Numbered from the stretch's first letter, positions 1 to 8,330 are shown. The stretch is DNA of 64,000 bases from Cohnella terricola (GCF_007786475.1 NZ_VNJJ01000002.1:468382-532381), one strand, 5' to 3'. The notes: generated from the sequence alone by a model not told the origin. Numbers and translations are program-made.

Positions 1-26
1 ACTAGCTCAGGAAGGAGAGAACACAG

Positions 27-626
27 ATGAATGTGAAATGGCAGCAGCTAGGATCGATTTTCTTAACCTTTCTGAAGATGGGGCCTTTTACTTTCGGTGG
101 AGGTTACGCACTCATTCCGGCCATCGAACGGGAGATCGTCGACAAGCGCAAATGGTTAAGCTCTCGCGAAGTAGCCGATATGATCACGGTCTCCGGCTCC
201 GTGCCCGGAGCGGTCGCCGTCAACTCCGCCACCTTCATCGGCTACCGGATCGCCGGCGTCGGCGGAGCCTTGGCCGCTCTTCTCGGTATTTTTCTTCCTA
301 CTTTCGCCTTGATGATCGGGCTATCGCTCGTATACCTTCATATAAAGGACAATCCGAAGGTCGAAGCCGCCTTCCTCTCGATTCGCGCTACCGTCGTTGC
401 GCTGATCGCCTACGCCGCCATCAAGATCGGCAAATCCGCCATCGTCGATTTCACAACGGGAGCACTTGGCGCGATTGCCTGCTTGTTGCTCTTAGGCGGA
501 ATACATCCGATATGGCTGGTTGCATTCGGTGCCCTTGCGGGAATCGGAGTCGTGAAGCTCAGAACGCTGCGCGGCAAGAAAACGAAGCTCGAAGAAGAGG
601 AACCCGTGTACGACTACATGATATAA
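27..626 (+). CDS. chrA: chromate transporter, short-chain subunit 1
   Basis: This is a 199-residue membrane protein of the CHR (chromate ion transporter) family in its short, half-length form. The N-terminal block with TFGGGYALIPAIE and the later VSGSVPGAVAVNSATF motif are the family signatures, followed by about five hydrophobic segments and a short acidic cytoplasmic tail. Family knowledge says short CHR proteins come as two adjacent genes that act together as an oxyanion (chromate/sulfate) efflux pair; the next gene is the partner, 17 bp downstream. The ATG is preceded by GGAAGGAGAG at good spacing. The substrate is inferred from the family and the transporter could serve another anion. 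Confidence 0.88.
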   Translation: MNVKWQQLGSIFLTFLKMGPFTFGGGYALIPAIEREIVDKRKWLSSREVADMITVSGSVPGAVAVNSATFIGYRIAGVGGALAALLGIFLPTFALMIGLSLVYLHIKDNPKVEAAFLSIRATVVALIAYAAIKIGKSAIVDFTTGALGAIACLLLLGGIHPIWLVAFGALAGIGVVKLRTLRGKKTKLEEEEPVYDYMI

Positions 627-643
627 CTTTGACATAATGGGGA

Positions 644-1189
644 ATGGGCATGCTTATCGAATTGTTTCTTACTTTTTTCATGGTCGGAACCGTCTCCTTC
701 GGCGGCGGATACGCCATGATTCCGCTCATTCAGGAAGAGGTACTGAATCGGTACCATTGGATGGAAGCGTCGCAGCTTGCGGATATCGTGGCCGTCGCCG
801 GCATGTCGCCCGGTCCGATTGCCGCCAACATCGCGGTAGCCGTCGGTTACCACCAAGCCGGCATCTTCGGGGCAATCGTCGCTTCGTTGGCGATCATCCT
901 GCCCTCCCTGATCTTAATTCTCGCCGCCGGAAAACTGTTCTTCCGCTTCCGGGACAACGCGCTCGTAAAGTCGTCCTTTTTCGGACTCCGGCCCACGGTC
1001 GCGGGCATGATCATATACGCCGCAATCGTGTTCGCGCAGCATTCCGGAATGACGACGGATTTCAACTGGTTCACGTGGAGTCAAATTCTGATCTTCGCCG
1101 GATCTTTGGGCGCTCTTGTTTTCCTGCGTAAGCATCCGATCTCGGTCGTCCTGATCTCCGGCTTGGTCGGCATTGCGCTGTACGGATAG
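644..1189 (+). CDS. chrA: chromate transporter, short-chain subunit 2
   Basis: This is the second half-length CHR protein (181 residues), with VSFGGGYAMIPLIQEE near the N-terminus and AVAGMSPGPIAANIA after it, plus five or so membrane segments. It is a paralogue of the gene immediately upstream, and the 17-bp gap indicates one transcript. In short-chain CHR pairs the two proteins are thought to sit in the membrane in opposite orientation. The start could be ATG 644 or the in-frame ATG 650; the ribosome binding site is weak, which suggests translational coupling. A rho-independent terminator follows at 1256-1305. Confidence 0.87.
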   Translation: MGMLIELFLTFFMVGTVSFGGGYAMIPLIQEEVLNRYHWMEASQLADIVAVAGMSPGPIAANIAVAVGYHQAGIFGAIVASLAIILPSLILILAAGKLFFRFRDNALVKSSFFGLRPTVAGMIIYAAIVFAQHSGMTTDFNWFTWSQILIFAGSLGALVFLRKHPISVVLISGLVGIALYG

Positions 1190-1255
1190 TAGGCAGATGT
1201 TTTTTTGACAGATTTATTCCAGCAAGGCATAATAAAGGAAATCATACCGGGGAAC

Positions 1256-1305
1256 CACCTCACAAAGCCGAACACGAAAAGTGTTTCTTTGCGGGGTGTT
1301 TTTTT
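1256..1305 (+). terminator. terminator of the chromate-transporter pair
   Basis: An imperfect 12-bp stem (CACCTCACAAAG against CTTTGCGGGGTG) encloses a second small hairpin with AACAC/GTGTT arms and is followed directly by a run of seven T. It lies 67 bp after the second chrA stop codon. Confidence 0.75.
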
Positions 1306-1329
1306 GATCATGGATCGGGGGACCGAGCA

Positions 1330-1590
1330 ATGAAAAAGAAAACGTACGAGGAACTCGTGAAGGAGTCCCCCGTGACTTACGAGATGTACGCGAACATGGC
1401 CGACGATGGCAATCGCTACGAGATTTCAAACGGCGTTCTGGAACTGATGAGCCCTTCCCCTACGTTTATTCATCAATCCATCTGCCACGAAATGCAGATT
1501 ACCCTCAACGCAAGCTGCCGCAACGAGTATATTATTGTTCCATCGCAGCCGAATCTCGATCCCGTGCCACCCGAGATGCTGAAGGATTAA
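1330..1590 (+). pseudogene. truncated Uma2 family (DUF820) endonuclease-like relic
   Basis: The 86-residue reading frame matches the N-terminal part of the Uma2/DUF820 family (PD-(D/E)XK-like fold): a YEISNGVLELMSPSP segment followed by HQSICHEM is typical. Family members are usually about 180-200 residues. Here the frame stops soon after PSQPNLDPVPPEM, before the region that normally carries the catalytic Asp and the E-x-K motif, so an active nuclease is not expected. The gene stands alone between the chrA terminator and a tandem repeat array. A deletion that joined the N-terminal part to unrelated sequence is the simplest reading. Confidence 0.7.
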
Positions 1591-1686
1591 GCGCGATATT
1601 ATGAAGCGCCCTTGACAGGCCGGACCGCGGAACTCTGGAACTCTTCTGAAGGACTGAACCGAGCTTTTGAATGGCTACGCCGACTC

Positions 1687-2075
1687 ATTGTCGCTTTTTG
1701 CAACAATGGGAGGGGGCTGCCTCCCTCTCTCGCCACCATTGCTGCTTTTTGCGACAATGAGAGGGCATTGCCTCCTTCACTCACCGCTATTGTCGCTTTT
1801 TGCGACAATGAGAGCCGATTGCCTCCCTCTCTCGTCACCATTGCTGCTTTTTGCGACAATGAGAGCCGGCTGCCTCCCACTCTCGCCACCATTGCTGCTT
1901 TTTGCGACAATGAGAGCCGATTGCCTCCCTCTCTCGTCACCATTGCTGCTTTTTGCGACAATGAGAGCCGATTGCCTCCCTCTCTCGTCACCATTGCTGC
2001 TTTTTGCGACAATGAGAGGGCATTGCCTCCTTCACTCACCGCTATTGTCGCTTTTTGCGACAATGGAGGGTGCCG
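1687..2075. repeat. tandem array 1, 51-bp unit, 8 copies
   Basis: Eight head-to-tail units start at 1687, 1738, 1789, 1840, 1891, 1942, 1993 and 2044, an exact 51-bp period. Each unit opens with a hairpin around a T5 loop. In units 3 and 8 the arms ATTGTCGC and GCGACAAT are perfect complements, in unit 1 the right arm differs, and in the others the left arm reads ATTGCTGC. The rest of the unit is a variable purine/pyrimidine-biased stretch. Because 51 is divisible by three there are long open frames on both strands with a 17-residue period; they have no ribosome binding sites and are not called as genes. The stretch 1591-2250 holds only this array, two DnaA-box-like sites and a terminator. 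Confidence 0.93.
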
Positions 2076-2139
2076 CCCAACAAAGCTGCGCCGTTCTGGG
2101 TATATACACTCTGCGAGATATCCCCAGTATGCACACACC

Positions 2140-2160
2140 TTATCCACAGCTTTATCCACA
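2140..2160 (+). promoter_or_regulatory. two perfect DnaA-box sequences
   Basis: TTATCCACA, the consensus DnaA box, occurs twice in the same orientation at 2140-2148 and 2152-2160, 12 bp apart. The site lies between tandem array 1 and a terminator, and no dnaA or dnaN gene is present. It could be a DnaA-titrating or regulatory site, or chance. It is not called an origin. Confidence 0.45.
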
Positions 2161-2169
2161 TATCCATAC

Positions 2170-2210
2170 AAAAAGAGCGCGGACCTGTTCGCTAAGGCCG
2201 CGCCTCTTAC
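2170..2210 (-). terminator. terminator of the secreted protein gene
   Basis: Read on the minus strand, GAGGCGCGG pairs with CCGCGCTCT across a 15-nt loop, followed by five T. It lies just downstream of the stop codon at 2251. Confidence 0.75.
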
Positions 2211-2250
2211 TTATTCTTGCTCCGCAATGCGCTAATTGATCCACAGGTTG

Positions 2251-3084
2251 TTACACCGGAGCAGCGTAACGATAACCATGCATCACGGAACGGAACTTCG
2301 TCTTATTTTGCTGCAAAACCGTCAACGAGTAGCCTTCCTCGCCGATCCATTCATAACTGAGCGCATATCCGGCTTTAGACTTCGTGACGAATAGAATCTT
2401 GAACATATCCGGCGCGATCGTTCCTCCGTCGTCCACACGCCAAGTAGATTGATCGTCGTCATTGCCTTCGAAGTCCTCGAAGAGCAATCCAGACTCGGTT
2501 TTCAGGACGAGACTGGCAAGCGGTTTCTGCCCCTTCTTTCTCTCGAACGTCACTAGTCCGATCTGCAAATTCTTGGAGACTTGACCCAGCAACGCCTGTT
2601 GAGCCACCTTACGCTTCTTTGCCTTCTCAATGCCGGCGATATCGCCTTTCGCGAACGCCCCTTTGCTTAAGGGCTTATAATTCAGAAATTCATGCCCTTG
2701 AAAAGCGCCTTTTTCCGCCAGAAGCACACTTTCGTTCCCCGGGATCTTTCCTTTAACGACGGCATACAGCTCGCCAGCGTCCCGATCGAAATTCCATTGG
2801 TTTTGCCTGCCGTTGCTATCTTCCGCACGCTTCTGCTGTTTTACGTATCGCACGTCCGCGATTTTGCCAGGAGCGTAGATCGCCTGCGCGTACCTTTTCT
2901 TGCCGTCGCCTTCAGGATTCAACAATCGCTGTCCGGTTTCGTCCGCATAGGCGAACCTAAGCCGATCTCCGTTCAATTGCCCAGTGCTTGTTGCCGATGC
3001 GGCCGTTACGGTCGCGGGCGAAGCAGCTTGGGTGACGCCCCCGATCAACAACATGCTGGCCAATAACAAAATCAATCTTTTCAC
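2251..3084 (-). CDS. secreted protein of unknown function
   Basis: The product is about 277 residues with an N-terminal signal peptide (VKRLILLLASMLLIGGVTQA, cleavage probably after an alanine). The mature part is charged and predicted mostly beta, with no membrane segment. I chose the GTG at 3084 because a strong GGAAGGTGAG sits just upstream; a TTG at 3099 would place that site inside the gene. I do not recognise the family. It is a single gene with its own terminator and converges on nothing. A possible ECF-type promoter lies at 3143-3169. Confidence 0.7.
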   Translation of the reverse strand: MKRLILLLASMLLIGGVTQAASPATVTAASATSTGQLNGDRLRFAYADETGQRLLNPEGDGKKRYAQAIYAPGKIADVRYVKQQKRAEDSNGRQNQWNFDRDAGELYAVVKGKIPGNESVLLAEKGAFQGHEFLNYKPLSKGAFAKGDIAGIEKAKKRKVAQQALLGQVSKNLQIGLVTFERKKGQKPLASLVLKTESGLLFEDFEGNDDDQSTWRVDDGGTIAPDMFKILFVTKSKAGYALSYEWIGEEGYSLTVLQQNKTKFRSVMHGYRYAAPV

Positions 3085-3142
3085 CGACTCACCTTCCAAT
3101 ATAAGAGTTGGGCGTTCTCGCCTTTAATTCATCTTATGGAAT

Positions 3143-3169
3143 AACGTTGCTAACCCGGAAAAAGTTTCC
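3143..3169 (-). promoter_or_regulatory. possible ECF sigma-type promoter
   Basis: On the minus strand GGAAAC is followed after 17 bp by CGTTAT. This resembles the SigW-class pattern (TGAAAC, 16-17 bp, CGTA) and points toward the secreted protein gene. The -35 part overlaps a small palindrome (CGGAAA/TTTCCG), so this is a tentative call. A sigW gene is present at 54480-55046. Confidence 0.35.
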
Positions 3170-3200
3170 GATTGGTCGAACTTTAAATCATGCATGCCGA

Positions 3201-4646
3201 TTACAATATCGGAGACACCAACCGGGATACGGATTCCTTGATGCGAATCCATCTGGAGCGCTGCGCGTACCGTTCAAGAGTAAGTGCCTCCGACTGATCG
3301 ACGTCTTCCTTGAACGCTTCCTCCAGCCTTTCTGAGATGTCCTCGTCGTAAATAAACGCGTTCACTTCAAAATTCAGCTTAAAGCTTCTTACATCCATGT
3401 TCGCCGTGCCGACGGAGGCGATCTTCCCGTCCACGACGATCGTTTTGGCATGGATAAAGCCGTTTCGATAGAGGTAGACGGACACCCCTAACTTCAATAA
3501 TTCTCCGATATGGGATAGCGTAGCCCAATAGATGAACGGATGATCCGGCTTGTCCGGAATCATGATCTTCACCTCGACGCCAGATAATACCGCAATGCGA
3601 ACGGCGTCCAGAAAACCGGCGTCGGGAATAAAATAAGGTGTCTGGATGCAAATGGAACGTTTGGCGGAAGAGATCATTTTGATGTAGCCGTTCTTAATAT
3701 ATTCGAGCTTCGACTCTGGACCGCTGGACACGATCTGCATGCCCGCCGTCCCCGCGGCTTCCGGCTCCGGGAATAGATTCGGGCTGTAATGTATATCGGC
3801 GCGCGAGGCCTGATTCCAGTCGAGAATAAACCGGATCTGCATCGCATGGATGGCTTCGCCCCGAATCCGCAAATGCGTGTCCCGCCAGTATCCGAATTTC
3901 GGAGCCAGCCCCAGGTATTCGTCTCCAACGTTAAAACCGCCTACGTATCCGACTTTGCCGTCAATGATAACTAGCTTGCGATGGTTCCGATAGTTCAACC
4001 GAAAGTTGATCATGCGAAATTTCGAAGGGAAGAACGCCTCCGCGATCCCGCCCGCATCGCGAAGCTCCTGCAAGAAACGCTTATTCACGCTTCTCGATCC
4101 CAATTCGTCGTATAACAAACGTACCGTGACGCCGCCGCGTGCTTTCTCCGTCAACGCCTTGATCAGCTTAGCGCCAAGTTCGTCCCTTTGAATAATGTAG
4201 TATTGGATGTGTATATGATCCTTGGCTTCTGCGATATCGCGGAACAGACTTTCAAATTTTAGCTTGCCGTCCATAAGCAGTTCTACTCCGTTGTTCTCGG
4301 ATAGAACGGCATGATTCGCGTTCAGATGCATGACGACGAGTTCTCGATATTCGATCGCCGAAACGTTGCGCATCACGCTCTCGCCTTCGCTTAGCCGAGC
4401 CAATTGTTCCCGCGCTTCCTCTCTCGTTCCGATCCGATCGATTTCTTTCCATTCGAACAACCGGATGCGCTTGTAATTTTGCGCGAGAAACAGATATAAG
4501 ATAAAACCCAGATAGGGAATGAAATATAGTACGAGCAGCCATGCCCAAGTCGAGCCGATGTCCCTTCGTTCCCGGAAGATGACGACGGAAGCGAGAGCCA
4601 TATTCAGAATAAGCACAAGACCTAGAAACAAGGAAAGCCAATCCAT
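3201..4646 (-). CDS. cls: cardiolipin synthase
   Basis: This 481-residue membrane enzyme condenses two phosphatidylglycerols to cardiolipin and glycerol. Two N-terminal membrane helices (about residues 5-25 and 35-55) precede two phospholipase-D HKD motifs: NHRKLVIIDG around H222/K224/D229 and HAKTIVVDG around H399/K401/D406, each followed by the usual glycine-asparagine segment. Length and architecture match the bacterial Cls family. ATG 4646 is preceded by GGGGAGG. The gene is divergent from the rhomboid gene and monocistronic as far as can be seen. Confidence 0.95.
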   Translation of the reverse strand: MDWLSLFLGLVLILNMALASVVIFRERRDIGSTWAWLLVLYFIPYLGFILYLFLAQNYKRIRLFEWKEIDRIGTREEAREQLARLSEGESVMRNVSAIEYRELVVMHLNANHAVLSENNGVELLMDGKLKFESLFRDIAEAKDHIHIQYYIIQRDELGAKLIKALTEKARGGVTVRLLYDELGSRSVNKRFLQELRDAGGIAEAFFPSKFRMINFRLNYRNHRKLVIIDGKVGYVGGFNVGDEYLGLAPKFGYWRDTHLRIRGEAIHAMQIRFILDWNQASRADIHYSPNLFPEPEAAGTAGMQIVSSGPESKLEYIKNGYIKMISSAKRSICIQTPYFIPDAGFLDAVRIAVLSGVEVKIMIPDKPDHPFIYWATLSHIGELLKLGVSVYLYRNGFIHAKTIVVDGKIASVGTANMDVRSFKLNFEVNAFIYDEDISERLEEAFKEDVDQSEALTLERYAQRSRWIRIKESVSRLVSPIL

Positions 4647-4826
4647 GTCGTAAACCTCCCCGAAGTCGCCCCCGCGATTGCGAGTCCACTATCGATATTA
4701 GCAGGGAGTGGGCAAAGATTCCAGATGCTTGTAACGAGATCGGCCGGTTTCCTGTTTTCTGGAGAAAATGAATATCGAATGGTATAGTATGGGATATAAC
4801 GAACGAGGGAAGGAACGGGATGACCG

Positions 4827-5447
4827 ATGATTTTCCAACGTAACGAATCATTCAAAACTTATATCCGATTTTACCCCGTTACCTCCTTCATCTTGGCGCT
4901 TAACCTGATCGTATTTGTGATCGATTATCTGTTCCTGGATCAAGAATGGACAATAAAAGGCATGTACTACTTGGAGCACGTGTTCAACCGGTATGGATTA
5001 GACGAGCCTTGGAGATACGTCACTTCGATCGCCCTGCATGGCGGATGGGACCATATTCTGTTCAACAGTTTTTCCATTCTCGTATTCGCTCCTCCGCTGG
5101 AAAGATTGCTCGGGCATTTCCGTTATTTCGTCTTTTACTTATTATCCGGAATCGCCGGCAACATCATGACCACGATCATAAAAGCGGGCTCGGATTATGG
5201 CTCCGTCGGCGCTTCGGGTGCGATCTACGGCTTGTTCGGCGCTTACTTGTTCCTGGCCGTATTCCGCAAATTCGCATTGGACGAAGCGACGCGCAAAACG
5301 ATCTTCTTTATGCTGGGATTCGGTCTCATCTATTCGATTATCTTGCCGAATATCAACATCTGGGCGCATATCGGAGGCGCGATCGCCGGATTCGTCATGA
5401 TGAGCATCTACGCCGCGAGCAGACGAAGAAGAAGGAATCACGCTTAA
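4827..5447 (+). CDS. rhomboid family intramembrane serine protease
   Basis: The 206-residue protein has about six membrane helices and the rhomboid catalytic set: the GASGAIYGLFGA motif with the nucleophile serine near residue 130, and a histidine near 181 in AHIGGAIAG, preceded by the HGGWDHILFN segment in an earlier helix. Rhomboids cleave membrane-anchored substrates within the lipid bilayer; the substrate here is unknown. The start ATG 4827 follows a GGGAAGGAACGG ribosome binding site. A nearby ATG at 4820 is in another frame and runs into a stop. A short arginine-rich C-terminal tail is present. Confidence 0.92.
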   Translation: MIFQRNESFKTYIRFYPVTSFILALNLIVFVIDYLFLDQEWTIKGMYYLEHVFNRYGLDEPWRYVTSIALHGGWDHILFNSFSILVFAPPLERLLGHFRYFVFYLLSGIAGNIMTTIIKAGSDYGSVGASGAIYGLFGAYLFLAVFRKFALDEATRKTIFFMLGFGLIYSIILPNINIWAHIGGAIAGFVMMSIYAASRRRRRNHA

Positions 5448-5577
5448 TTCGAAGATGTGACGATTCCGTTGCAGAACGTTCGAGCGTCAGCGCGTTGCAG
5501 TAAACTATGATAAAATGTTCCAATGGTCTATTCTGGGATTATCATGCGAATTATGATCGATTGAGAGGAACTTCATT

Positions 5578-5919
5578 GTGAGCATCGTAAGAATTACTGG
5601 AGAATTGAGCAAGGACCGGTACGACGTTCAGGTTGTTCCGTGGAAGCTGCTTCTCGAGACGAATCGGTATTACGAGATCAAACCGGAGCAAGGCGCCGTG
5701 AAAAGAATATACAAAGAGAAGCTGAACACCGCTACGATCGAGACGAAGCAATATGCCAACGGCACGCTGTCCTGCTCGGCTTTCTGCACCGAAGACCGTA
5801 TCGAGGAGCTCCAACGGGACATCGTGAAGCAACTGCAGACGAGAGTAATTGCTTATATGGAAGATCTGCAATTAAATCAAGTCGCTTTAAATCGGCAGTT
5901 AATCAACTTGGAAGCCTAG
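5578..5919 (+). CDS. conserved small protein of unknown function
   Basis: The frame encodes 113 residues, soluble and charged, with no signal peptide or membrane segment. A GTG start at 5578 is preceded by GAGAGGAAC. The C-terminal half (from about residue 70) looks helical. The gene is 22 bp upstream of the UPF0173 hydrolase gene and in the same direction, so co-transcription is likely. I do not recognise the family and assign no function. Confidence 0.65.
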   Translation: MSIVRITGELSKDRYDVQVVPWKLLLETNRYYEIKPEQGAVKRIYKEKLNTATIETKQYANGTLSCSAFCTEDRIEELQRDIVKQLQTRVIAYMEDLQLNQVALNRQLINLEA

Positions 5920-5941
5920 ACGGCTAAAAGGAGGATGAACC

Positions 5942-6655
5942 ATGGAAATTACATACCACGGACACTCTTGCATCCAGATCGTGACGGAAGGTAAATCCTT
6001 GCTCATCGACCCGTTCTTGCGGGGCAATCCTCTGGCGGTGACGAAACCGGAAGACATTCGCACCGACTATATTCTGCTGACCCATGCGCATACCGATCAC
6101 ATTCTCGACGCGGAGCCGATCGCTCGCGCTAACGAGGCTACGATCGTCGCGACGTTCGAGCTGGCGACGTACATGTCCTGGAAAAAGCTCAAAACGATCG
6201 ACATGAACATCGGCGGTACGGTCGATCTGGGCTTCGCCAAGGTCAAAATGATCCAGGCTTTCCACAGCTCGGGCATTTTCCTGGAGGATGGCCAAATCAT
6301 TTACGGCGGCATGCCCGCCGGCTTCATCGTCGAGGCCGAAGGCTTGACGCTGTTGCACGCCGGAGACACGGCGCTGTTCTCTGACATGAAGATGATCGGC
6401 GAACGGCATTCGATCGATGTCGCTATCCTGCCGATCGGAGACCACTTCACGATGGGGCCGGACGATGCGCTGCAGGCAGCGGAATGGTATGGCGCCAAGC
6501 ACGTCATCCCAGTCCATTACAACACATTCCCGCCAATCCGCCAGGATTCCGAAGCTTTCGTGCGGCGCCTAGAAGCTCAGGGCCAGTGCGGAAGCGCGCT
6601 TGCTCCCGGAGAGAAGCTCGAGATCACGGCTGCCGGCTTGCGCGGCGGCAAATAA
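5942..6655 (+). CDS. UPF0173 metal-dependent hydrolase
   Basis: The 237-residue protein has the metallo-beta-lactamase fold signature of the UPF0173 group: GHSC near the N-terminus, LTHAHTDHILD with H48, H50, D52 and H53 as metal ligands, HAGDTALFSD in the middle, and PVHYNTFPPI near the C-terminus. The physiological substrate of this family is unknown. The start is clear: ATG 5942 behind AAAAGGAGGATGAACC. The protein is slightly longer than the common 225-230 residues because of a glycine-rich tail. A strong terminator follows. Confidence 0.9.
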   Translation: MEITYHGHSCIQIVTEGKSLLIDPFLRGNPLAVTKPEDIRTDYILLTHAHTDHILDAEPIARANEATIVATFELATYMSWKKLKTIDMNIGGTVDLGFAKVKMIQAFHSSGIFLEDGQIIYGGMPAGFIVEAEGLTLLHAGDTALFSDMKMIGERHSIDVAILPIGDHFTMGPDDALQAAEWYGAKHVIPVHYNTFPPIRQDSEAFVRRLEAQGQCGSALAPGEKLEITAAGLRGGK

Positions 6656-6663
6656 ACGCAAAT

Positions 6664-6707
6664 CACCCCCCGGCAAGCCGCAACGGCCTGTCGGGGGGTT
6701 CCTTGTT
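6664..6707 (+). terminator. terminator of the UPF0173 gene
   Basis: A GC-rich stem (CACCCCCCGGCAAGCC against GGCCTGTCGGGGGG) lies 9 bp after the stop codon and is followed by a short T-containing tail. Confidence 0.75.
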
Positions 6708-6724
6708 ACACGTAATTGTGAATA

Positions 6725-6910
6725 CGATGATTTTCATCGCTATCGAGTTCTGTGGGCAGCATTTGCTACGGATTAGCGATGTTTATCATCCTACTTATTG
6801 CTCCCAGACCGCTGAGAGAAGAGATAACCGGTCTAAGTACGATATTTTACATCGTTAATATGCCTCATTGGCCCTAATTTTGAATGGATAACGATGTTAA
6901 TCATCACTAA
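6725..6910. repeat. diverged two-unit relative of the 62-kb array
   Basis: Four CGATG/CATCG-type hairpins start at 6725, 6777, 6840 and 6892, with spacings of 52, 63 and 52 bp. The array at 62268-62930 alternates 51-52 and about 62 bp with the same motif and the same neighbouring words (TACTT, GCTCCCA, AAGTACGAT, ATCACTAAT). The rest of the sequence has drifted heavily. No gene is seen in 6656-6990 apart from this element and the two terminators. Confidence 0.8.
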
Positions 6911-6933
6911 TACAGCGAGCATTCGCTGTGGCG

Positions 6934-6986
6934 AAAAGCAAAACGGGATCCGGACGCTAAGGCGCCAGATCCCGTTCTGCTTTTCC
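6934..6986 (-). terminator. terminator of the SleB-like gene
   Basis: A long stem (AAAAGCAGAACGGGATCTGG against CCGGATCCCGTTTTGCTTTT on the minus strand) lies directly after the stop at 6991. It has A- and T-rich ends on both sides, so it may work in both directions. Confidence 0.75.
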
Positions 6987-6990
6987 ATAC

Positions 6991-7992
6991 TTATTTCGCG
7001 AACCGATGGCTTCCGATCGTTCCGATCGTCTCGAGACCGGACCAGAAAGCGCCCTTAGTCACTTTCGGGTTATAAAAATAAACAGCGTCGCGCACGTTGT
7101 TCTTCCCGTTTAACGCATCCTTGGCGGCGCGCAGCACGCTCGCGTTCGGCGTGCTCTTGTCGAGCAATCCGTTGTGGGCGGGCGGGAACTGCTTGCCCGA
7201 ATAGATCACATCGCGAATCGAATCCGGGAAACGCGAGTCCGCGACGCGATTAAGCACGACGTTCGCCACGGCAAGCTGGCTATCGTACGTCTCGTAGCCG
7301 ACTTCGACCTGAACAAGCTTAGCCAGCAAGCGGTAGTCTTCATCGGAGAAAGGGGCAGCCTCTTGGTCGAATATCGAAGGAATGACGACTTTCAGCGCGG
7401 TCCCTTCCGTCGCTTCGCCGGCTTCTTTCAAGCCGTTCCGCTTTAATAGAACAGATTTATTGACGCTATACTCCTTGCCGATCTCCGTCAAGCCGTAATC
7501 TTCCTTCACGACGACCGGATTGACCGTCTCCAATTCGGCCAATTGCGCATCCGCATCCCACTTAACCTTCGCATGCAACAATTCCGCGACATGGCGAAGC
7601 GGAATATATACTCGGCCATCCACGACAAAAGGCGCCGTATCCATCCGGTAGCGTCCCTCGTTGAAGTAAACGACCGGCACTCCGTTGCTCAGCACGATTG
7701 TATCTTTATTCGCCGTATTGATCGTGATGGCTTCATTGTCGGAATCCCACGCGGTCTTGGCCTTGAACAAGACCGCCAGGTCCGCGATCGGCAGAAACAA
7801 TCTTCCATCCGATACCCGCACCGGGTCGGTTAGCTTTACTTCCGTTCCATCGACTTTAATCGTGACGCTATTCGCCACGGAGGCTCCCGACTTACTGGCG
7901 GCGGAAGCCGCCGGCAGCGCGATGTATAGCAGGAGCAGGGTAATACATGCAACGAGCAATTGCCCGCGAATAAGCTTGCTACTACGGAGCAT
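6991..7992 (-). CDS. secreted cell wall hydrolase, SleB-like, with copper-amine-oxidase-type N-domain
   Basis: The 333-residue product has a signal peptide ending near ALPAASA (about residue 32). A Cu_amine_oxidN1-type domain (about 40-155) is recognised by GRLFLPIADLAVLF and VYIPLRHVAELL repeats. A C-terminal SleB/Hydrolase_2 domain (about 215-333) follows, with KLVQVEVGYETYDSQLAVA containing the likely catalytic glutamate and the closing YFYNP and GSHRFAK segments. SleB-type domains are lytic transglycosylases of cortex or peptidoglycan. The N-domain is a common Paenibacillaceae add-on and probably binds the wall or folds as a module; it carries no amine oxidase activity. The gene is monocistronic. 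Confidence 0.88.
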   Translation of the reverse strand: MLRSSKLIRGQLLVACITLLLLYIALPAASAASKSGASVANSVTIKVDGTEVKLTDPVRVSDGRLFLPIADLAVLFKAKTAWDSDNEAITINTANKDTIVLSNGVPVVYFNEGRYRMDTAPFVVDGRVYIPLRHVAELLHAKVKWDADAQLAELETVNPVVVKEDYGLTEIGKEYSVNKSVLLKRNGLKEAGEATEGTALKVVIPSIFDQEAAPFSDEDYRLLAKLVQVEVGYETYDSQLAVANVVLNRVADSRFPDSIRDVIYSGKQFPPAHNGLLDKSTPNASVLRAAKDALNGKNNVRDAVYFYNPKVTKGAFWSGLETIGTIGSHRFAK

Positions 7993-8110
7993 GATAACCT
8001 CCCGAGAAAATGATCGTCGTATCCTAACGTTTTAAGACTCCTGTAAAAATATATCACATCTTGAAGCGCTTGCAGGATTAACTTTTTCACACAATTAGGA
8101 TAAGCATGGA

Positions 8111-8157
8111 AAAAACCGGAGATATCGAGGTCGAATGACCTGAAATCTCCAGTTTTT
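8111..8157 (-). terminator. terminator of the 34-residue peptide gene
   Basis: On the minus strand ACTGGAGATTTCAGGTC pairs with GACCTCGATATCTCCGGT across a 4-nt loop and is followed by six T. Confidence 0.85.
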
Positions 8158-8175
8158 ATAAGCGTATAGATATTT

Positions 8176-8280
8176 TTATTTCTGGAGATCGATCATGCAT
8201 TTGAACAAGAGGATCGGAAGCGCTCCAACCGCGATCATGCCGAATCCTAATCCTTTAAGAAAAGCTTTAACATATTCCAT
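8176..8280 (-). CDS. 34-residue hydrophobic peptide
   Basis: A short frame encodes one amphipathic N-terminal turn with lysines and a single membrane segment (GFGMIAVGALPILLFKCMI), ending in DLQK. A well-placed GGGCGGAGGGTGTGCA precedes ATG 8280 and a strong terminator follows, which supports a real, independently transcribed gene. A longer in-frame extension upstream to 8400 has no ribosome binding site. Possibilities include a small membrane regulator, a type I toxin-like peptide or a sporulation membrane peptide. I do not recognise it. Confidence 0.6.
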   Translation of the reverse strand: MEYVKAFLKGLGFGMIAVGALPILLFKCMIDLQK

Positions 8281-8330
8281 TGCACACCCTCCGCCCTTGA
8301 GTGAAAGTCTCGTGTTTGTTAACACTTTAT

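Noticed and set aside
2140..2160. Chromosomal or plasmid replication origin
   Set aside because: Only two DnaA boxes, no AT-rich unwinding region and no replication genes nearby.
1599..2235. Three long open frames over array 1 (190-207 codons)
   Set aside because: They exist on both strands because the 51-bp unit has no stop in those frames. There is no ribosome binding site, and the 17-residue repeats only mirror the DNA repeat.
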